Positions 24,595-31,368 of a stretch of 41,704 nucleotides of DNA are shown here, one piece after another. Origin of the DNA: a virus; IMG/VR virus record IMGVR_UViG_3300035074_000089, positions 1-41,704 of that record, one strand, 5' to 3'. Every line of letters starts with the position of its first letter. Position 1 is the first letter of the stretch. The notes beneath the pieces were generated by a model. It did not search any database, was not told where the DNA came from, and worked only from the letters and a program-made list of their open reading frames with translations. The position numbers and the translations under genes are program-made.

Positions 24595-25626
24595 TCACGC
24601 CGCCCCAGGCCCGTCGCGCGCCGCCTTGCCGCCGCTCGCCGGCGGCCATTCCCCGCGCATCGTGCGCCCCCATTTTCCGGAGTGCCGCGATTGCATCGCG
24701 ACGAGCTGGCCATTGCGCAGCGCCGAGGGTTCATGGGTGGCATACCAAGCCTGCCAGGCCATCCATTGCGGCGAGCCGCGTTCGACGAAGACGCAAGCCG
24801 CGCTCGGCGGCTCGGCAGGCTTGTTCTGAAACGCCTGCCAGCCCTTCTTCTTCAGCCAATCCTCGGCCTTCATGCGGCAATGCGCCGGCCCACGATGCGC
24901 GGAGAGAAAGCTGGGCGCAAAGCGCACGGCGAGCGCCTGCTCGTCATCGGAAAGCGCGAGGAACCGCTTGCGCGCCGGCTCGACGAGGTCGCGATGATCC
25001 CACGGCCAGATCGGTCTGAATTCCAGATCGAAGCGCGAAGCGCGCCCCACGCCCCCCGTGGGGGGAGGGGGGGTAATGGTTCCAGGTTTGGGTTCAAGCT
25101 TTATAGGATAACCCGCGCCAGAGCGGGTTAAGGGGGGCGCCGCTTGCGGGTTAACCTCCCCAAGGTTAACCCGCAGATCGCGGGTTAACCCCTCGCTCTC
25201 CACAGGCTTGTCCATAGTCGCGGCGAACGCCGCCTCCCCTGCCCCGTCGCCCTCCCCGCAGACCTCCTCCTCCGCCGCCTCGCGATCGGCGAGCGCGTCG
25301 GCGCAAGCCAGCTCCTCCCAGCCGAGCGAGCGCGCATAGCCGCGCGCCGCCTCATCGTGGAGCACGACATATTCATTCGTGCGCCGGCCGCCTCTCTCGC
25401 CGGTCGAATAGCGCCGCGTGCGGAAGATGAGCCCCGCGCGCGCAAGATCGGCGAGCCTCTTCGCGATCACATCCTCGGATTGCTCGGTCTCGGCGGCGAG
25501 CCTCTTGTGCGACGGGAAGGCCGCACCACGCGCATCGGCGTAATTCGCGAGCGTGAGAAGAACAATCTTCGCAGAGGGCGAGCCGGTCTCGCGCGCGAGC
25601 GCCCATGTCATGGCCTGCAGGCTCAT
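24595..25626 (-). CDS. replication-initiator-like HTH protein with in-gene iterons
   Basis: 343 aa; ATG 25626 overlaps the previous stop (ATGA). Residues 1-100 form a winged-helix domain of the HTH_36 type (ALARETGSPSAKIVLLTLANYAD, FPSHKRLAAETEQSEDVIAKRL) as in phage and plasmid initiators. Residues about 100-195 are low-complexity. They are encoded by DNA that contains five GCGGGTTAA-type repeats. A C-terminal domain (FRPIWPWDHRDLVEPARKRF, GPAHCRMKAEDWLKKKGW) follows. An origin inside the initiator gene between its DNA-binding and interaction domains is how lambda O is organised, so initiator function is likely (inference). Confidence 0.75.
   Translation of the reverse strand: MSLQAMTWALARETGSPSAKIVLLTLANYADARGAAFPSHKRLAAETEQSEDVIAKRLADLARAGLIFRTRRYSTGERGGRRTNEYVVLHDEAARGYARSLGWEELACADALADREAAEEEVCGEGDGAGEAAFAATMDKPVESEGLTRDLRVNLGEVNPQAAPPLTRSGAGYPIKLEPKPGTITPPPPTGGVGRASRFDLEFRPIWPWDHRDLVEPARKRFLALSDDEQALAVRFAPSFLSAHRGPAHCRMKAEDWLKKKGWQAFQNKPAEPPSAACVFVERGSPQWMAWQAWYATHEPSALRNGQLVAMQSRHSGKWGRTMRGEWPPASGGKAARDGPGAA
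25109..25188. repeat. iteron cluster, putative replication origin
   Basis: Five copies of GCGGGTTAA within 80 bp: direct at 25123-25131, 25146-25154 and 25180-25188; inverted at 25109-25116 (8 of 9 bases) and 25166-25174. Copies three and four extend into a perfect 12-bp inverted repeat, GCGGGTTAACCT, with a 5-bp spacer (25146-25174). AT-richer DNA (AAGCTTTATAGGATAA, 25096-25111) adjoins. The cluster is inside the coding region of the HTH protein. Alternative: binding sites for the ParB-like protein or for a regulator. Confidence 0.65.
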
Positions 25627-26111
25627 GCCGCGGGCCTCGCATCGCCATCGTCCACACAGCGCAGCCATGCGCGGAACTCCCCCTCGAGATCGCGCCATCG
25701 CACCCGCGCCGCGGCGTCGCGGTCGAAATCCTTGCGGCTCGAGACGCCGCAACGGCGGCGCAGCGCGTCCGCCGCGCCCTCGGCCGTCTCGACGCCGAGG
25801 AATTTCTGAAACGCGCCCTCGGCGCAGCGCATCGCCGCGGAGCGCGCGAGCGGAAACTCGCAAGGCTTGCCCCGCTCGACCGCGGGCGCGGGCGCGGGCG
25901 CGGGCGCGCTGCCCGCGACGGCCGCGCGTATCTCGCCCTCATGCTCGCGCACCCAGCGCAGCGTGCGTAAGGCGGCGGCGAGAATATCGCCCGCATATTC
26001 GCGCTCGACCGCCCGCGCCGGCGGACGCTCGCGCCCCGTCGCCACGCGCGCCGCCGCCTCGACGCCCCTGATCTGCTCGGCGAGCGAAAAGAGCCGCACC
26101 CGATCGCTCAC
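25623..26111 (-). CDS. unknown protein upstream of replication gene
   Basis: 162 aa from GTG 26111, which overlaps the methyltransferase stop (GTGA); a longer frame to 26483 only mirrors that gene. The N-terminal third is helical (VRLFSLAEQIRGVEAAARVA, EREYAGDILAAALRTLRWVRE). A run of APAPAPAP (about residues 70-77) links it to a C-terminal helical domain with CEFPLARSAAMRCAEGAFQKFLG. I do not recognise the family. Coupling to the initiator-like gene at its 3' end suggests a replication accessory role, for example helicase loading, but no motif supports it. Confidence 0.6.
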   Translation of the reverse strand: MSDRVRLFSLAEQIRGVEAAARVATGRERPPARAVEREYAGDILAAALRTLRWVREHEGEIRAAVAGSAPAPAPAPAVERGKPCEFPLARSAAMRCAEGAFQKFLGVETAEGAADALRRRCGVSSRKDFDRDAAARVRWRDLEGEFRAWLRCVDDGDARPAA

Positions 26112-27124
26112 AGCGCGCCCTCCGCCTCGGCCTCGTTCCCCCAAGCGTCCCAGCCAGTCCGCGGCGGCCCGCGGCGATTGAGCTCGATTTTCGGCAGCGA
26201 CGGGAACATCGCTTCGATCATCGTCGCGAAATAGTCCGGCTTGGCGCTGTGCCGCGCTTTGATCTCCTCGTGCAGCGCGCGAAATTGCGTGCCCGGCGCG
26301 GGACAGGGAATCGAGCCACGCACGCCGACGAGCAGCTCTTCGGCATCGTCGCGGTTCCAATAGCCATTTCCGGCAATGACCTTCGACCAGACGAAGCGCG
26401 CCTTGTATTCGAAGCCCCACCCTTCCATGATCGGAAAGGCCGCGCGCAGGAACGGCCCCGTCACCCACATGAACAGCACGCAATCATCGGCGGCGATTCC
26501 CTGCACATCGAGCGCCGCGATCTCTTCGAGAGTCTGCGTCGGATAATGATTGTCGGCGGCGCGATCGAGCCCGGTCTCGCTCGAATAGGTCACGAATTTC
26601 CACGCCGGATCACAATAGATGACGCCATACCGGCGCGTCGGCCACGCGCAGAGCTTCGCGCCGAGTTCCCGTTCCCGCTCGGCGCGACGCTCCCTCTTTT
26701 CGACCTGGCGCTCTTCCCGCGTCGCGATCAGCGAGCGCTTCGCCTCGCCGATGGTCGCGGCGAGCTTCTCGCCGAACTCTTCCTCGCCGAGCCGCGCCAC
26801 ACGCTGCCATGCCGCCGATTCCGATTTCGTCACGCCGAGCTCGGCCAGCGTTTTCACGGTCGCATCGCGCGACCGTGATCTTCGATCGCCGCCCGCGCCT
26901 TTGTCGCGCTCGCCGCTTTCGGCCATTGCGATCAGCAGCTCGCCAGCGCGCCGCTCGGCGATCAAGCTGAGTTCGAGCGCCCGCGCCATCAGCTCGCAAT
27001 CCTTCGCCTCGCGCGCATAGGCTTCGAACGCCTTGGCGCTGTCGCGAATTTTCCGCACTTGGTCGATGTGGCAGGCCTCGGCGAGCGCCTTGCGCGCGGC
27101 GTCGTAATGAATGAGCGCGGTCAT
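26108..27124 (-). CDS. MT-A70-type DNA adenine methyltransferase
   Basis: 338 aa, ATG 27124. The N-terminal 150 residues are a helical, charged domain (AERRAGELLIAMAESGERDKG, LAELGVTKSESAAWQRVARL) often fused to phage MT-A70 enzymes. The catalytic domain starts at YGVIYCDPAWKF (166-177), where DPAW stands for the usual DPPW. It also contains DCVLFMWVTGPFL, KARFVWSKVIAGNGYW and the C-terminal RRGPPRTGWDAWGNE motif. Predicted to methylate adenine N6 in DNA. Together with the late Dam-type enzyme the phage has two unrelated adenine methylases, an early and a late one. Confidence 0.9.
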   Translation of the reverse strand: MTALIHYDAARKALAEACHIDQVRKIRDSAKAFEAYAREAKDCELMARALELSLIAERRAGELLIAMAESGERDKGAGGDRRSRSRDATVKTLAELGVTKSESAAWQRVARLGEEEFGEKLAATIGEAKRSLIATREERQVEKRERRAERERELGAKLCAWPTRRYGVIYCDPAWKFVTYSSETGLDRAADNHYPTQTLEEIAALDVQGIAADDCVLFMWVTGPFLRAAFPIMEGWGFEYKARFVWSKVIAGNGYWNRDDAEELLVGVRGSIPCPAPGTQFRALHEEIKARHSAKPDYFATMIEAMFPSLPKIELNRRGPPRTGWDAWGNEAEAEGAL

Positions 27125-27137
27125 GGCTCGGCGTCCC

Positions 27138-27701
27138 TCATCGCCGCTCCCATGCGAGCCGGTGAAATTCGTCGAGAAATTCACGCTCGGCGCGCGCCGG
27201 CGACAGGCCGGTCACGATGACGCCGAGCGGCTCGGCGTCCGTCGCCCAGCGCAGGGGCGGCTCCGCCATCAGCGCCGTGCGCTCATCAGTGAGGATTCGA
27301 CGATCGAGCGATTTGACGAGTTCCGGAATCTCGGCCGTCATGGCGAAGCGGACCGCGATCGCCGAGAGCACTCGGCCTTCGATCGCGCGATATTCCGACA
27401 GCATGCCCTTCACGGGCCGAGGCAGATCGACGAGATAAGCCTCGGATGCATCATGGAGCAGAGCCCAGAGCGCGAATGCGCTCATGTCGCCATGCTTCAG
27501 ATCGGGCGAGGCCTGGACGTAGCGCGAGAGCAGAATGCAATGCTCGGCGACGCTGTAGAAATGGCGCGTATGGCCGCCATAGCGGCACAGATTCGCCAGC
27601 GCATGCGCAATATCTTCGACGCAGATGTCTCGAGGATCCGGATCGAGCGGATAGAACGCTCGCCCGGTGAAGGTCTGAATCCAATCGCCCCGATCGCTCA
27701 T
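27138..27701 (-). CDS. HD-domain phosphohydrolase, YfbR-like
   Basis: 187 aa, ATG 27701 with GGAGAG upstream. HD-family metal ligands: His44 and His47 (GGHTRHFYSVAEHC), His54, and the HD pair His83-Asp84 in LLHDASEAYLVDLPRPVK. This arrangement is that of YfbR-type 5'-deoxynucleotidases, which hydrolyse deoxynucleoside monophosphates. In a phage it may adjust nucleotide pools during replication or counter nucleotide-based defence signals. Cytoplasmic. Next to the MT-A70 gene in the early operon. Confidence 0.85.
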   Translation of the reverse strand: MSDRGDWIQTFTGRAFYPLDPDPRDICVEDIAHALANLCRYGGHTRHFYSVAEHCILLSRYVQASPDLKHGDMSAFALWALLHDASEAYLVDLPRPVKGMLSEYRAIEGRVLSAIAVRFAMTAEIPELVKSLDRRILTDERTALMAEPPLRWATDAEPLGVIVTGLSPARAEREFLDEFHRLAWERR

Positions 27702-27714
27702 GACAGCTCTCCGC

Positions 27715-27918
27715 TCACAGGGTCCCGGCGAGCTTGCGCAGCCGCCACGCCAGCGAGGTCGGGTCGCGCCCCATGATCTTGCCGATGGCGCCCAGCCCGC
27801 CGGCATTCGCGCAATGGACGCCCTTCTCCGGCTTGCAGCCCGGATATCGTCGGCGCAGCTCGAGCAGCCGCGCATCCTCTTCCGGCGTGAATCTGCGTTG
27901 CGTTCGTGGCTTTCGCAT
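27715..27918 (-). CDS. small Myb/GcrA-like DNA-binding protein
   Basis: 67 aa, ATG 27918. The sequence RRFTPEEDARLLELRRRYPG followed by IGKIMGRDPTSLAWRLRKLAG looks like a three-helix Myb/SANT-type or GcrA-like DNA-binding unit: an acidic first helix, then a recognition helix with SLAWRLRKL. No other domain is present. Probably an early transcriptional regulator (inference). Confidence 0.65.
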   Translation of the reverse strand: MRKPRTQRRFTPEEDARLLELRRRYPGCKPEKGVHCANAGGLGAIGKIMGRDPTSLAWRLRKLAGTL

Positions 27919-27920
27919 CG

Positions 27921-28169
27921 TCACATCAGCTCCTCGAAATGCGTGTTGCACGCGAAAACGATTTTTCCGCCGCGTAGCAGCGATCCGAAGGCGAGGCCCG
28001 TCGAGACCTCGCAGCGAAAGCATTTGTGCGCGCGCGGCGATTTGAGATCGGCGACGCCGAAGCGCGCGACGATTTCCGCGCGCGTCATCGGCGGCGATAA
28101 TTTTTCGGCCCGCGTTCGAGGCGGAGAAAATTGTCGTGGCGCAGGCTCCGCGCCGAAGAGATCAGTCAT
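27921..28169 (-). CDS. small protein with Cys/His motif, unknown
   Basis: 82 aa, ATG 28169, overlapping the GapR-like stop by 8 nt and ending 2 nt before the next gene. The C-terminal half has HKCFRCEV and FACNTHFEE, a CxxC plus CxxH pattern that could bind zinc. N-terminal part is Pro/Arg-rich. No family recognised; plausible small DNA-binding or adaptor protein. Confidence 0.6.
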   Translation of the reverse strand: MTDLFGAEPAPRQFSPPRTRAEKLSPPMTRAEIVARFGVADLKSPRAHKCFRCEVSTGLAFGSLLRGGKIVFACNTHFEELM

Positions 28170-28449
28170 CGCCGCGCTCTGCCGCCGCGCCGAGCGGCGT
28201 GTCGAAGAAGTCGCCGATCGCGTCGACATAGCGGGCGAGCAGCTCGGCCTCTTCCTCGCGCTTCTTCTTGTCCTGGCGACGCAGCGCGACGATCTTGCGC
28301 ATGATCTTCGGATCGAAGCCTCGCGCCTTGGCCTCGCCATAGACGTCCTTGATATCGTCGCCGATCGCGCCGCGCTCTTCCGTGAGCCGCTCGATGCGCT
28401 CGATGAAAGCGCGCAACGCGTCGCCGTCGACGGTGAGCAGCGCGCTCAT
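28162..28449 (-). CDS. GapR-like (DUF2312) DNA-binding protein
   Basis: 95 aa, ATG 28449. The sequence fits the DUF2312/GapR family: LRAFIERIERLTEERGAIGDDI (residues 9-30), KDVYGEAKARGFDPKIMRKI (31-50), then a Lys/Glu-rich helix to LARYVDAIGDFF. GapR is an alphaproteobacterial nucleoid-associated protein that clamps overtwisted DNA ahead of replication and transcription forks. A phage copy in the early operon could support phage replication or compete with the host protein. The start of the frame at 28560 is not used; 28449 is the first codon of the family's normal N-terminus and overlaps the previous stop (ATGA). Confidence 0.92.
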   Translation of the reverse strand: MSALLTVDGDALRAFIERIERLTEERGAIGDDIKDVYGEAKARGFDPKIMRKIVALRRQDKKKREEEAELLARYVDAIGDFFDTPLGAAAERGDD

Positions 28450-28976
28450 TTTTGCGCAGCCCGATCGAGGCGCTCGATCTCGGCTTGGATCAGCGCCCCC
28501 GCGCGAACGAGATCGTAGCGGCGGCTCTTGGGCTTCCACCAATGTGCGGCGAACGGCCATATGCGCGAGACGAAAGGCTTGCCGTTGCCGTTCATCACCG
28601 CGCTGCCGCGATGCACGAGCGGAATCTCGATCATCGAGCCGATCGCGTAACAGGCGGCCGCGCTGGCGAGCGCGCCAGCGGCGTGTGAATCGTCATGTTC
28701 GGGCGTCCAGCCCTCGACCTCGATCTGTCGACGCCTTTCGGCCAGCACGTCGCGCGCTGCGGCGCTCATGGAAAGCGGCGTTTCGCGCGCTGCGCCCCGA
28801 CGGCGCCGCGGGAAATCCCACCACGGCCACACCGCGTTGCGGGGAAACGCCTGCGCCAGCGCGTCGCATCGGCGAGCGGCCCAGAGGAAAGGCCACGCCA
28901 CGCCAGCGCCACAGGCGAGAAAAAGGTCGCGCAAAAGCGACGCGGCGAGCGCCGCGCGCAGCCAGAACTTGCGCAT
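28446..28976 (-). CDS. membrane segment fused to conserved phage domain
   Basis: 176 aa as one frame. Residues 5-35 are hydrophobic (LRAALAASLLRDLFLACGAGVAWPFLW), a likely membrane segment. From residue 70 a domain common in proteobacterial phages follows (LAERRRQIEVEGWTPEHDD, ASAAACYA, HWWKPKSRRYDLVRAGALI, AEIERLDRA). That domain is usually a free protein of about 100 aa. An internal ATG at 28769 would produce the free form but lacks a ribosome binding site, so a fusion is favoured. Function unknown. Confidence 0.7.
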   Translation of the reverse strand: MRKFWLRAALAASLLRDLFLACGAGVAWPFLWAARRCDALAQAFPRNAVWPWWDFPRRRRGAARETPLSMSAAARDVLAERRRQIEVEGWTPEHDDSHAAGALASAAACYAIGSMIEIPLVHRGSAVMNGNGKPFVSRIWPFAAHWWKPKSRRYDLVRAGALIQAEIERLDRAAQK

Positions 28977-29009
28977 AGAAATCTCGCGCGTTCGAGTGTC
29001 GGAACTCGG

Positions 29010-29393
29010 CTACCGACTGGACAGAGACTCGAACTCTTCCTCGAGCTTTCGAACATTCTCGAGGTAACGCGCACGCCGCTCGGCGAGCGCGGCCTCGAGC
29101 AAGCTCTCGGGCGCGTCGCCGCCAATGACGAAGACGAGGAAATCCGCGCCATAGGCGCGGATCAGATGAAGCAAGGCGAAGAAGTCGGGCGCCGCGGCGC
29201 CGGCGAGCCATTTGCGGACGCGCATGGCGGAGACGGCGCCGCCCGTGCGATCCTCGACCCATTCTCCGGTTTTCGACGGATGCGCCCGGCGCAGGAAATC
29301 GCTGACGCGGTCGCGCGCGGCGGAATCGAGCGCGCGGGAAAAGCGGCGCGCGTCACGCGAAAACTTTCCACCCCTCGACGAATCTCTTCTCAC
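29010..29393 (-). CDS. HTH regulator-like phage protein
   Basis: 127 aa from GTG 29393, which follows GGGGGAG. ATG at 29417 or 29459 are alternatives without a site. Residues about 35-80 (SKTGEWVEDRTGGAVSAMRVRKWL, FFALLHLIRAYGADFLVFVIGG) form a lambda-repressor-like helix-turn-helix typical of small alphaproteobacterial phage regulators. A charged C-terminal helix (ERRARYLENVRKLEEEFE) may dimerise. First gene after an internal terminator, so likely expressed by read-through or a weak promoter not seen. Confidence 0.65.
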   Translation of the reverse strand: MRRDSSRGGKFSRDARRFSRALDSAARDRVSDFLRRAHPSKTGEWVEDRTGGAVSAMRVRKWLAGAAAPDFFALLHLIRAYGADFLVFVIGGDAPESLLEAALAERRARYLENVRKLEEEFESLSSR

Positions 29394-29586
29394 AGGCTCC
29401 CCCGATGCTGCATGCATCGAAGGGCCCGCGGAGAGTGTGAAGTCGTCGACGAGACGCATTCGCGGCAAAGACCTCAGATCGTCGACGCGGCGTTGGCGCG
29501 CCGCATCGGCATCGATTCGAACCGGCAAAAGGCGTAACGGCGCGTTGGCGCGCGCCGAGAGAACGCGATGAATGCGAACGCAAAGA

Positions 29587-29621
29587 AAAACGCAAAAGGC
29601 CCCGAGGCCGAAGCCTCGGGG
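29587..29621 (-). terminator. intrinsic terminator in early-left operon
   Basis: A perfect 9-bp stem, CCCCGAGGC/GCCTCGGGG (29600-29608 with 29613-29621), with a CGAA loop. It is followed on the minus strand by CCTTTTGCGTTTTTC. It lies 131 bp after the 68-aa gene and before the rest of the early genes. It would split the left operon unless read through. The interval 29394-29751 otherwise holds no gene I can support. Confidence 0.8.
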
Positions 29622-29751
29622 AGGTTTGGGAGGAAACGCCCAAGGAGGGCTAAGCAGCCGCTTACGGCGGCTAGTCGCATCGCGCGGCGAAAAGCAGGGA
29701 AGCCGCGCGAAGAGGCGAGCGCCGAGGCGCGAAAGTCTTTGCGAGCGAGAC

Positions 29752-29958
29752 TCACGCGGCCCCGCCCTCGCGTTTCGGAACCGAACGGGCCGCGCCGCCG
29801 TAGACGGCCGAAACCGCTTCGACGAGGGCGAGGGCGTCGTAGCGGGAAACGCGCAGCAGCAACGGATTGCCCTCGATCTGGAAGGCCAGAGCCACCGACC
29901 CGCGCTCCCCGCGCCACGCCTCATCGAAGCCACTGAGGAATTCGGAGTAATCGTCCAT
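29752..29958 (-). CDS. small acidic protein, unknown
   Basis: 68 aa, ATG 29958 behind a purine-rich GGGGAGAGGGGGG site. The sequence MDDYSEFLSGFDEAWRGERG and VALAFQIEGNPLLLRVSRYDALALVEAV suggests a compact alpha/beta protein. Second gene of the cro-like transcription unit and the last before the terminator, hence among the first proteins made after induction. Small acidic immediate-early proteins often inhibit host functions; nothing specific supports that here. Confidence 0.65.
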   Translation of the reverse strand: MDDYSEFLSGFDEAWRGERGSVALAFQIEGNPLLLRVSRYDALALVEAVSAVYGGAARSVPKREGGAA

Positions 29959-29998
29959 GCCCCCCTCTCCCCTCCCCGCACGCCGCCGCGCGGCCCCG

Positions 29999-30247
29999 TC
30001 AATGCACGCGCGCCGCGGCGATCCGCAGCGGCGAAAGCGCGGAGATCGCCTCGGCCGTGGACATGCCCGCCGACACGATCCCCGATCCGATCCCGATCTC
30101 GAGCTGATCGAGCAGCCGCGAGACCGGCCCGGATTCGGGCGCCCCGGCCTCGCAGCGCGCCACGGCGGGCTGCGAGAGGCCGAGGAACTCGGCCAGCTGC
30201 GCTTGGCTCCAATCGAGCTGATCGCGGATCGTCTTCGTTCTCACCAT
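29999..30247 (-). CDS. Cro-like HTH regulator
   Basis: 82 aa. HTH of the XRE/Cro type at residues 6-40 (IRDQLDWSQAQLAEFLGLSQPAVARCEAG, key pattern QLAEFLGLSQPAVAR). C-terminal part includes a helical LLDQLEIG. It is divergent from the CI-like repressor gene and shares its operator. The predicted -10 box (30259-30254) ends only 7 nt before the ATG at 30247, so the mRNA would be nearly leaderless. Role by position: switching to lytic growth by repressing the repressor promoter. Confidence 0.85.
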   Translation of the reverse strand: MVRTKTIRDQLDWSQAQLAEFLGLSQPAVARCEAGAPESGPVSRLLDQLEIGIGSGIVSAGMSTAEAISALSPLRIAAARVH

Positions 30248-30253
30248 GCCACC

Positions 30254-30281
30254 ATGATACGAAACTGATTATCGGAGTCAA
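30254..30281 (-). promoter_or_regulatory. leftward early promoter (cro side)
   Basis: Minus-strand -35 TTGACT (30281-30276), 16-bp spacer, -10 TATCAT (30259-30254). Start would be at about 30247, the first base of the cro-like gene. Lies within the palindromic operator. Confidence 0.7.
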
Positions 30282-30293
30282 TCAGTTTCGTAT
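30257..30293. promoter_or_regulatory. operator O1, 14-bp inverted repeat
   Basis: Perfect inverted repeat: ATACGAAACTGATT (30257-30270), 9-bp spacer, AATCAGTTTCGTAT (30280-30293). It covers -35 and -10 elements of both divergent promoters, so binding by the CI-like or Cro-like protein would block both. The right arm recurs exactly at 31355-31368. Confidence 0.85.
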
Positions 30294-30296
30294 GAT
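30269..30296 (+). promoter_or_regulatory. rightward promoter of the repressor gene
   Basis: Plus-strand -35 TTATCG (30269-30274), 16-bp spacer, -10 TATGAT (30291-30296), 21 bp before the repressor ATG. Weaker -35 than the opposing promoter. No Shine-Dalgarno sequence in the short leader. Confidence 0.6.
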
Positions 30297-30317
30297 CACT
30301 TTTGCGACAATGCCCAA

Positions 30318-30917
30318 ATGAGCGAAGAGCCCCACCACCGCCTGAAGAAAGCCCGGCTCGCCGCCGGCTATGAGACCGCGACCGCGGCCGCCGAGGCCAT
30401 GGGCGTGAAGGTGCCGACCTATATCCATCATGAGAACGGCCGCAGCGGCCTCTCGCGCACGTTGAAGCGCTACGCGGCCTTCTTCCGCGTCTCGGCGGAT
30501 TGGCTCTTGACCGGCAAGGGCGACATGAAAGGCCGCGCCGGCGCGATCCCGGTCATGGGGCGCGTCGCCGAGGGCGTGGTCGAGATGGCCGACGAGATCG
30601 GCGACGCAGATTTGCCGGACAGCGTCGATTTGCCCGGCAATGGCCGCATCGCCGCTTTGCAGGTGGAGGGGGATTCCGAATATCCGCGCTTTTGCGCCGG
30701 CGAGTTCATCCTCTATGACCCCGAGCCGATCCCACCCGCGACGCTGATCGGCCGCTACGCTCTGGTGCAGCTGCGCGACGGCCGGCGCCAGGTCCGCATT
30801 CTGCGGCAGGGCGGCCGGCCGGGAACATGGCGGCTCGAATCGCACAAAGCGCCGCCGCAGGATGACGTGGAATTGCTGGGCGCCTGGCGCTATGTCGGCG
30901 CGCTGCCTCGGCCGTGA
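30318..30917 (+). CDS. CI-like repressor, HTH plus S24-like domain
   Basis: 199 aa. N-terminal XRE HTH (residues 8-62: RLKKARLAAGYETATAAAEAMG, with YIHHENGRSGL). C-terminal S24/LexA-like domain (about 75-195): GRVAEGVVEM, VEGDSEYPRFCAGEFILYDP and YALVQLRDGRRQVRILRQ. The Ser of the GDS motif (Ser120) is kept. The usual Met after it is Glu, the catalytic Lys position near 160 is Arg, and the Ala-Gly cleavage pair at about 84-86 reads Ala-Glu-Gly. Self-cleavage therefore looks impaired. It is the lysogeny repressor by position and operator arrangement. Confidence 0.9.
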   Translation: MSEEPHHRLKKARLAAGYETATAAAEAMGVKVPTYIHHENGRSGLSRTLKRYAAFFRVSADWLLTGKGDMKGRAGAIPVMGRVAEGVVEMADEIGDADLPDSVDLPGNGRIAALQVEGDSEYPRFCAGEFILYDPEPIPPATLIGRYALVQLRDGRRQVRILRQGGRPGTWRLESHKAPPQDDVELLGAWRYVGALPRP

Positions 30918-30926
30918 GGCGCCGGC

Positions 30927-31280
30927 CTATTCGGCCGAATAGCCGGCCCAATCCTTCACGCTCGGGCGCTGGGTAAGACGGCCGATCTCGATCATCACCG
31001 CCGCCCAATGGCGGGGCGGCCCGTTCGCGTCGAGCGCGACGCCGCGCAGCTCGTCGAGATCGCGCATCTTCGCTTCGAAATAGGCCTCGGCGCCATAGCC
31101 GGCGATCAGATCGCATGCGTCCCGATAGACCAGCGCGCGCCGCCCGCCGCGATCGGCGCGCCGCCTCCGCCAGGCGCGCGCCATCCGAATGATCCAGGGA
31201 ACGCGCGAGCCGCCGCGCGAGCGCGGGCGCAAATCGCCAATCGAAGCAGGATCATCGCGGAAATATGGGCCCGAGCTCAT
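30927..31280 (-). CDS. unknown protein convergent to repressor
   Basis: 117 aa, ATG 31280 with AGGG upstream. Basic N-terminus (MARAWRRRRADRGGRR), then DACDLIAGYGAEAYFEAKMRDLDELRG and WAAVMIEIGRLTQR, helical. It ends 9 nt from the repressor stop, reading toward it, and its 5' side faces the second operator, so it may also be under repressor control. No family recognised. Confidence 0.65.
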   Translation of the reverse strand: MSSGPYFRDDPASIGDLRPRSRGGSRVPWIIRMARAWRRRRADRGGRRALVYRDACDLIAGYGAEAYFEAKMRDLDELRGVALDANGPPRHWAAVMIEIGRLTQRPSVKDWAGYSAE

Positions 31281-31331
31281 GACGCCCTGCGCTGGCAGTT
31301 AGTCGCAGGCTCAACCCTAGGCGATGCGTTA

Positions 31332-31368
31332 ATCATAAACTGATTGACGCATATAATCAGTTTCGTAT
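31332..31368. promoter_or_regulatory. operator O2, second copy
   Basis: The right arm AATCAGTTTCGTAT (31355-31368) is identical to O1. The left arm keeps AAACTGATT (31337-31345), and the spacer is again 9 bp. The outer five bases of the left arm differ. It overlaps the promoter of the plus-strand operon, indicating control by the same repressor. Confidence 0.85.

Noticed and set aside
25109-25188. CRISPR-like short repeat array
   Set aside because: Repeats are only 9 bp, irregularly spaced and in both orientations inside a coding region; they fit iterons or protein-binding sites. No CRISPR array or cas gene is seen in the window.
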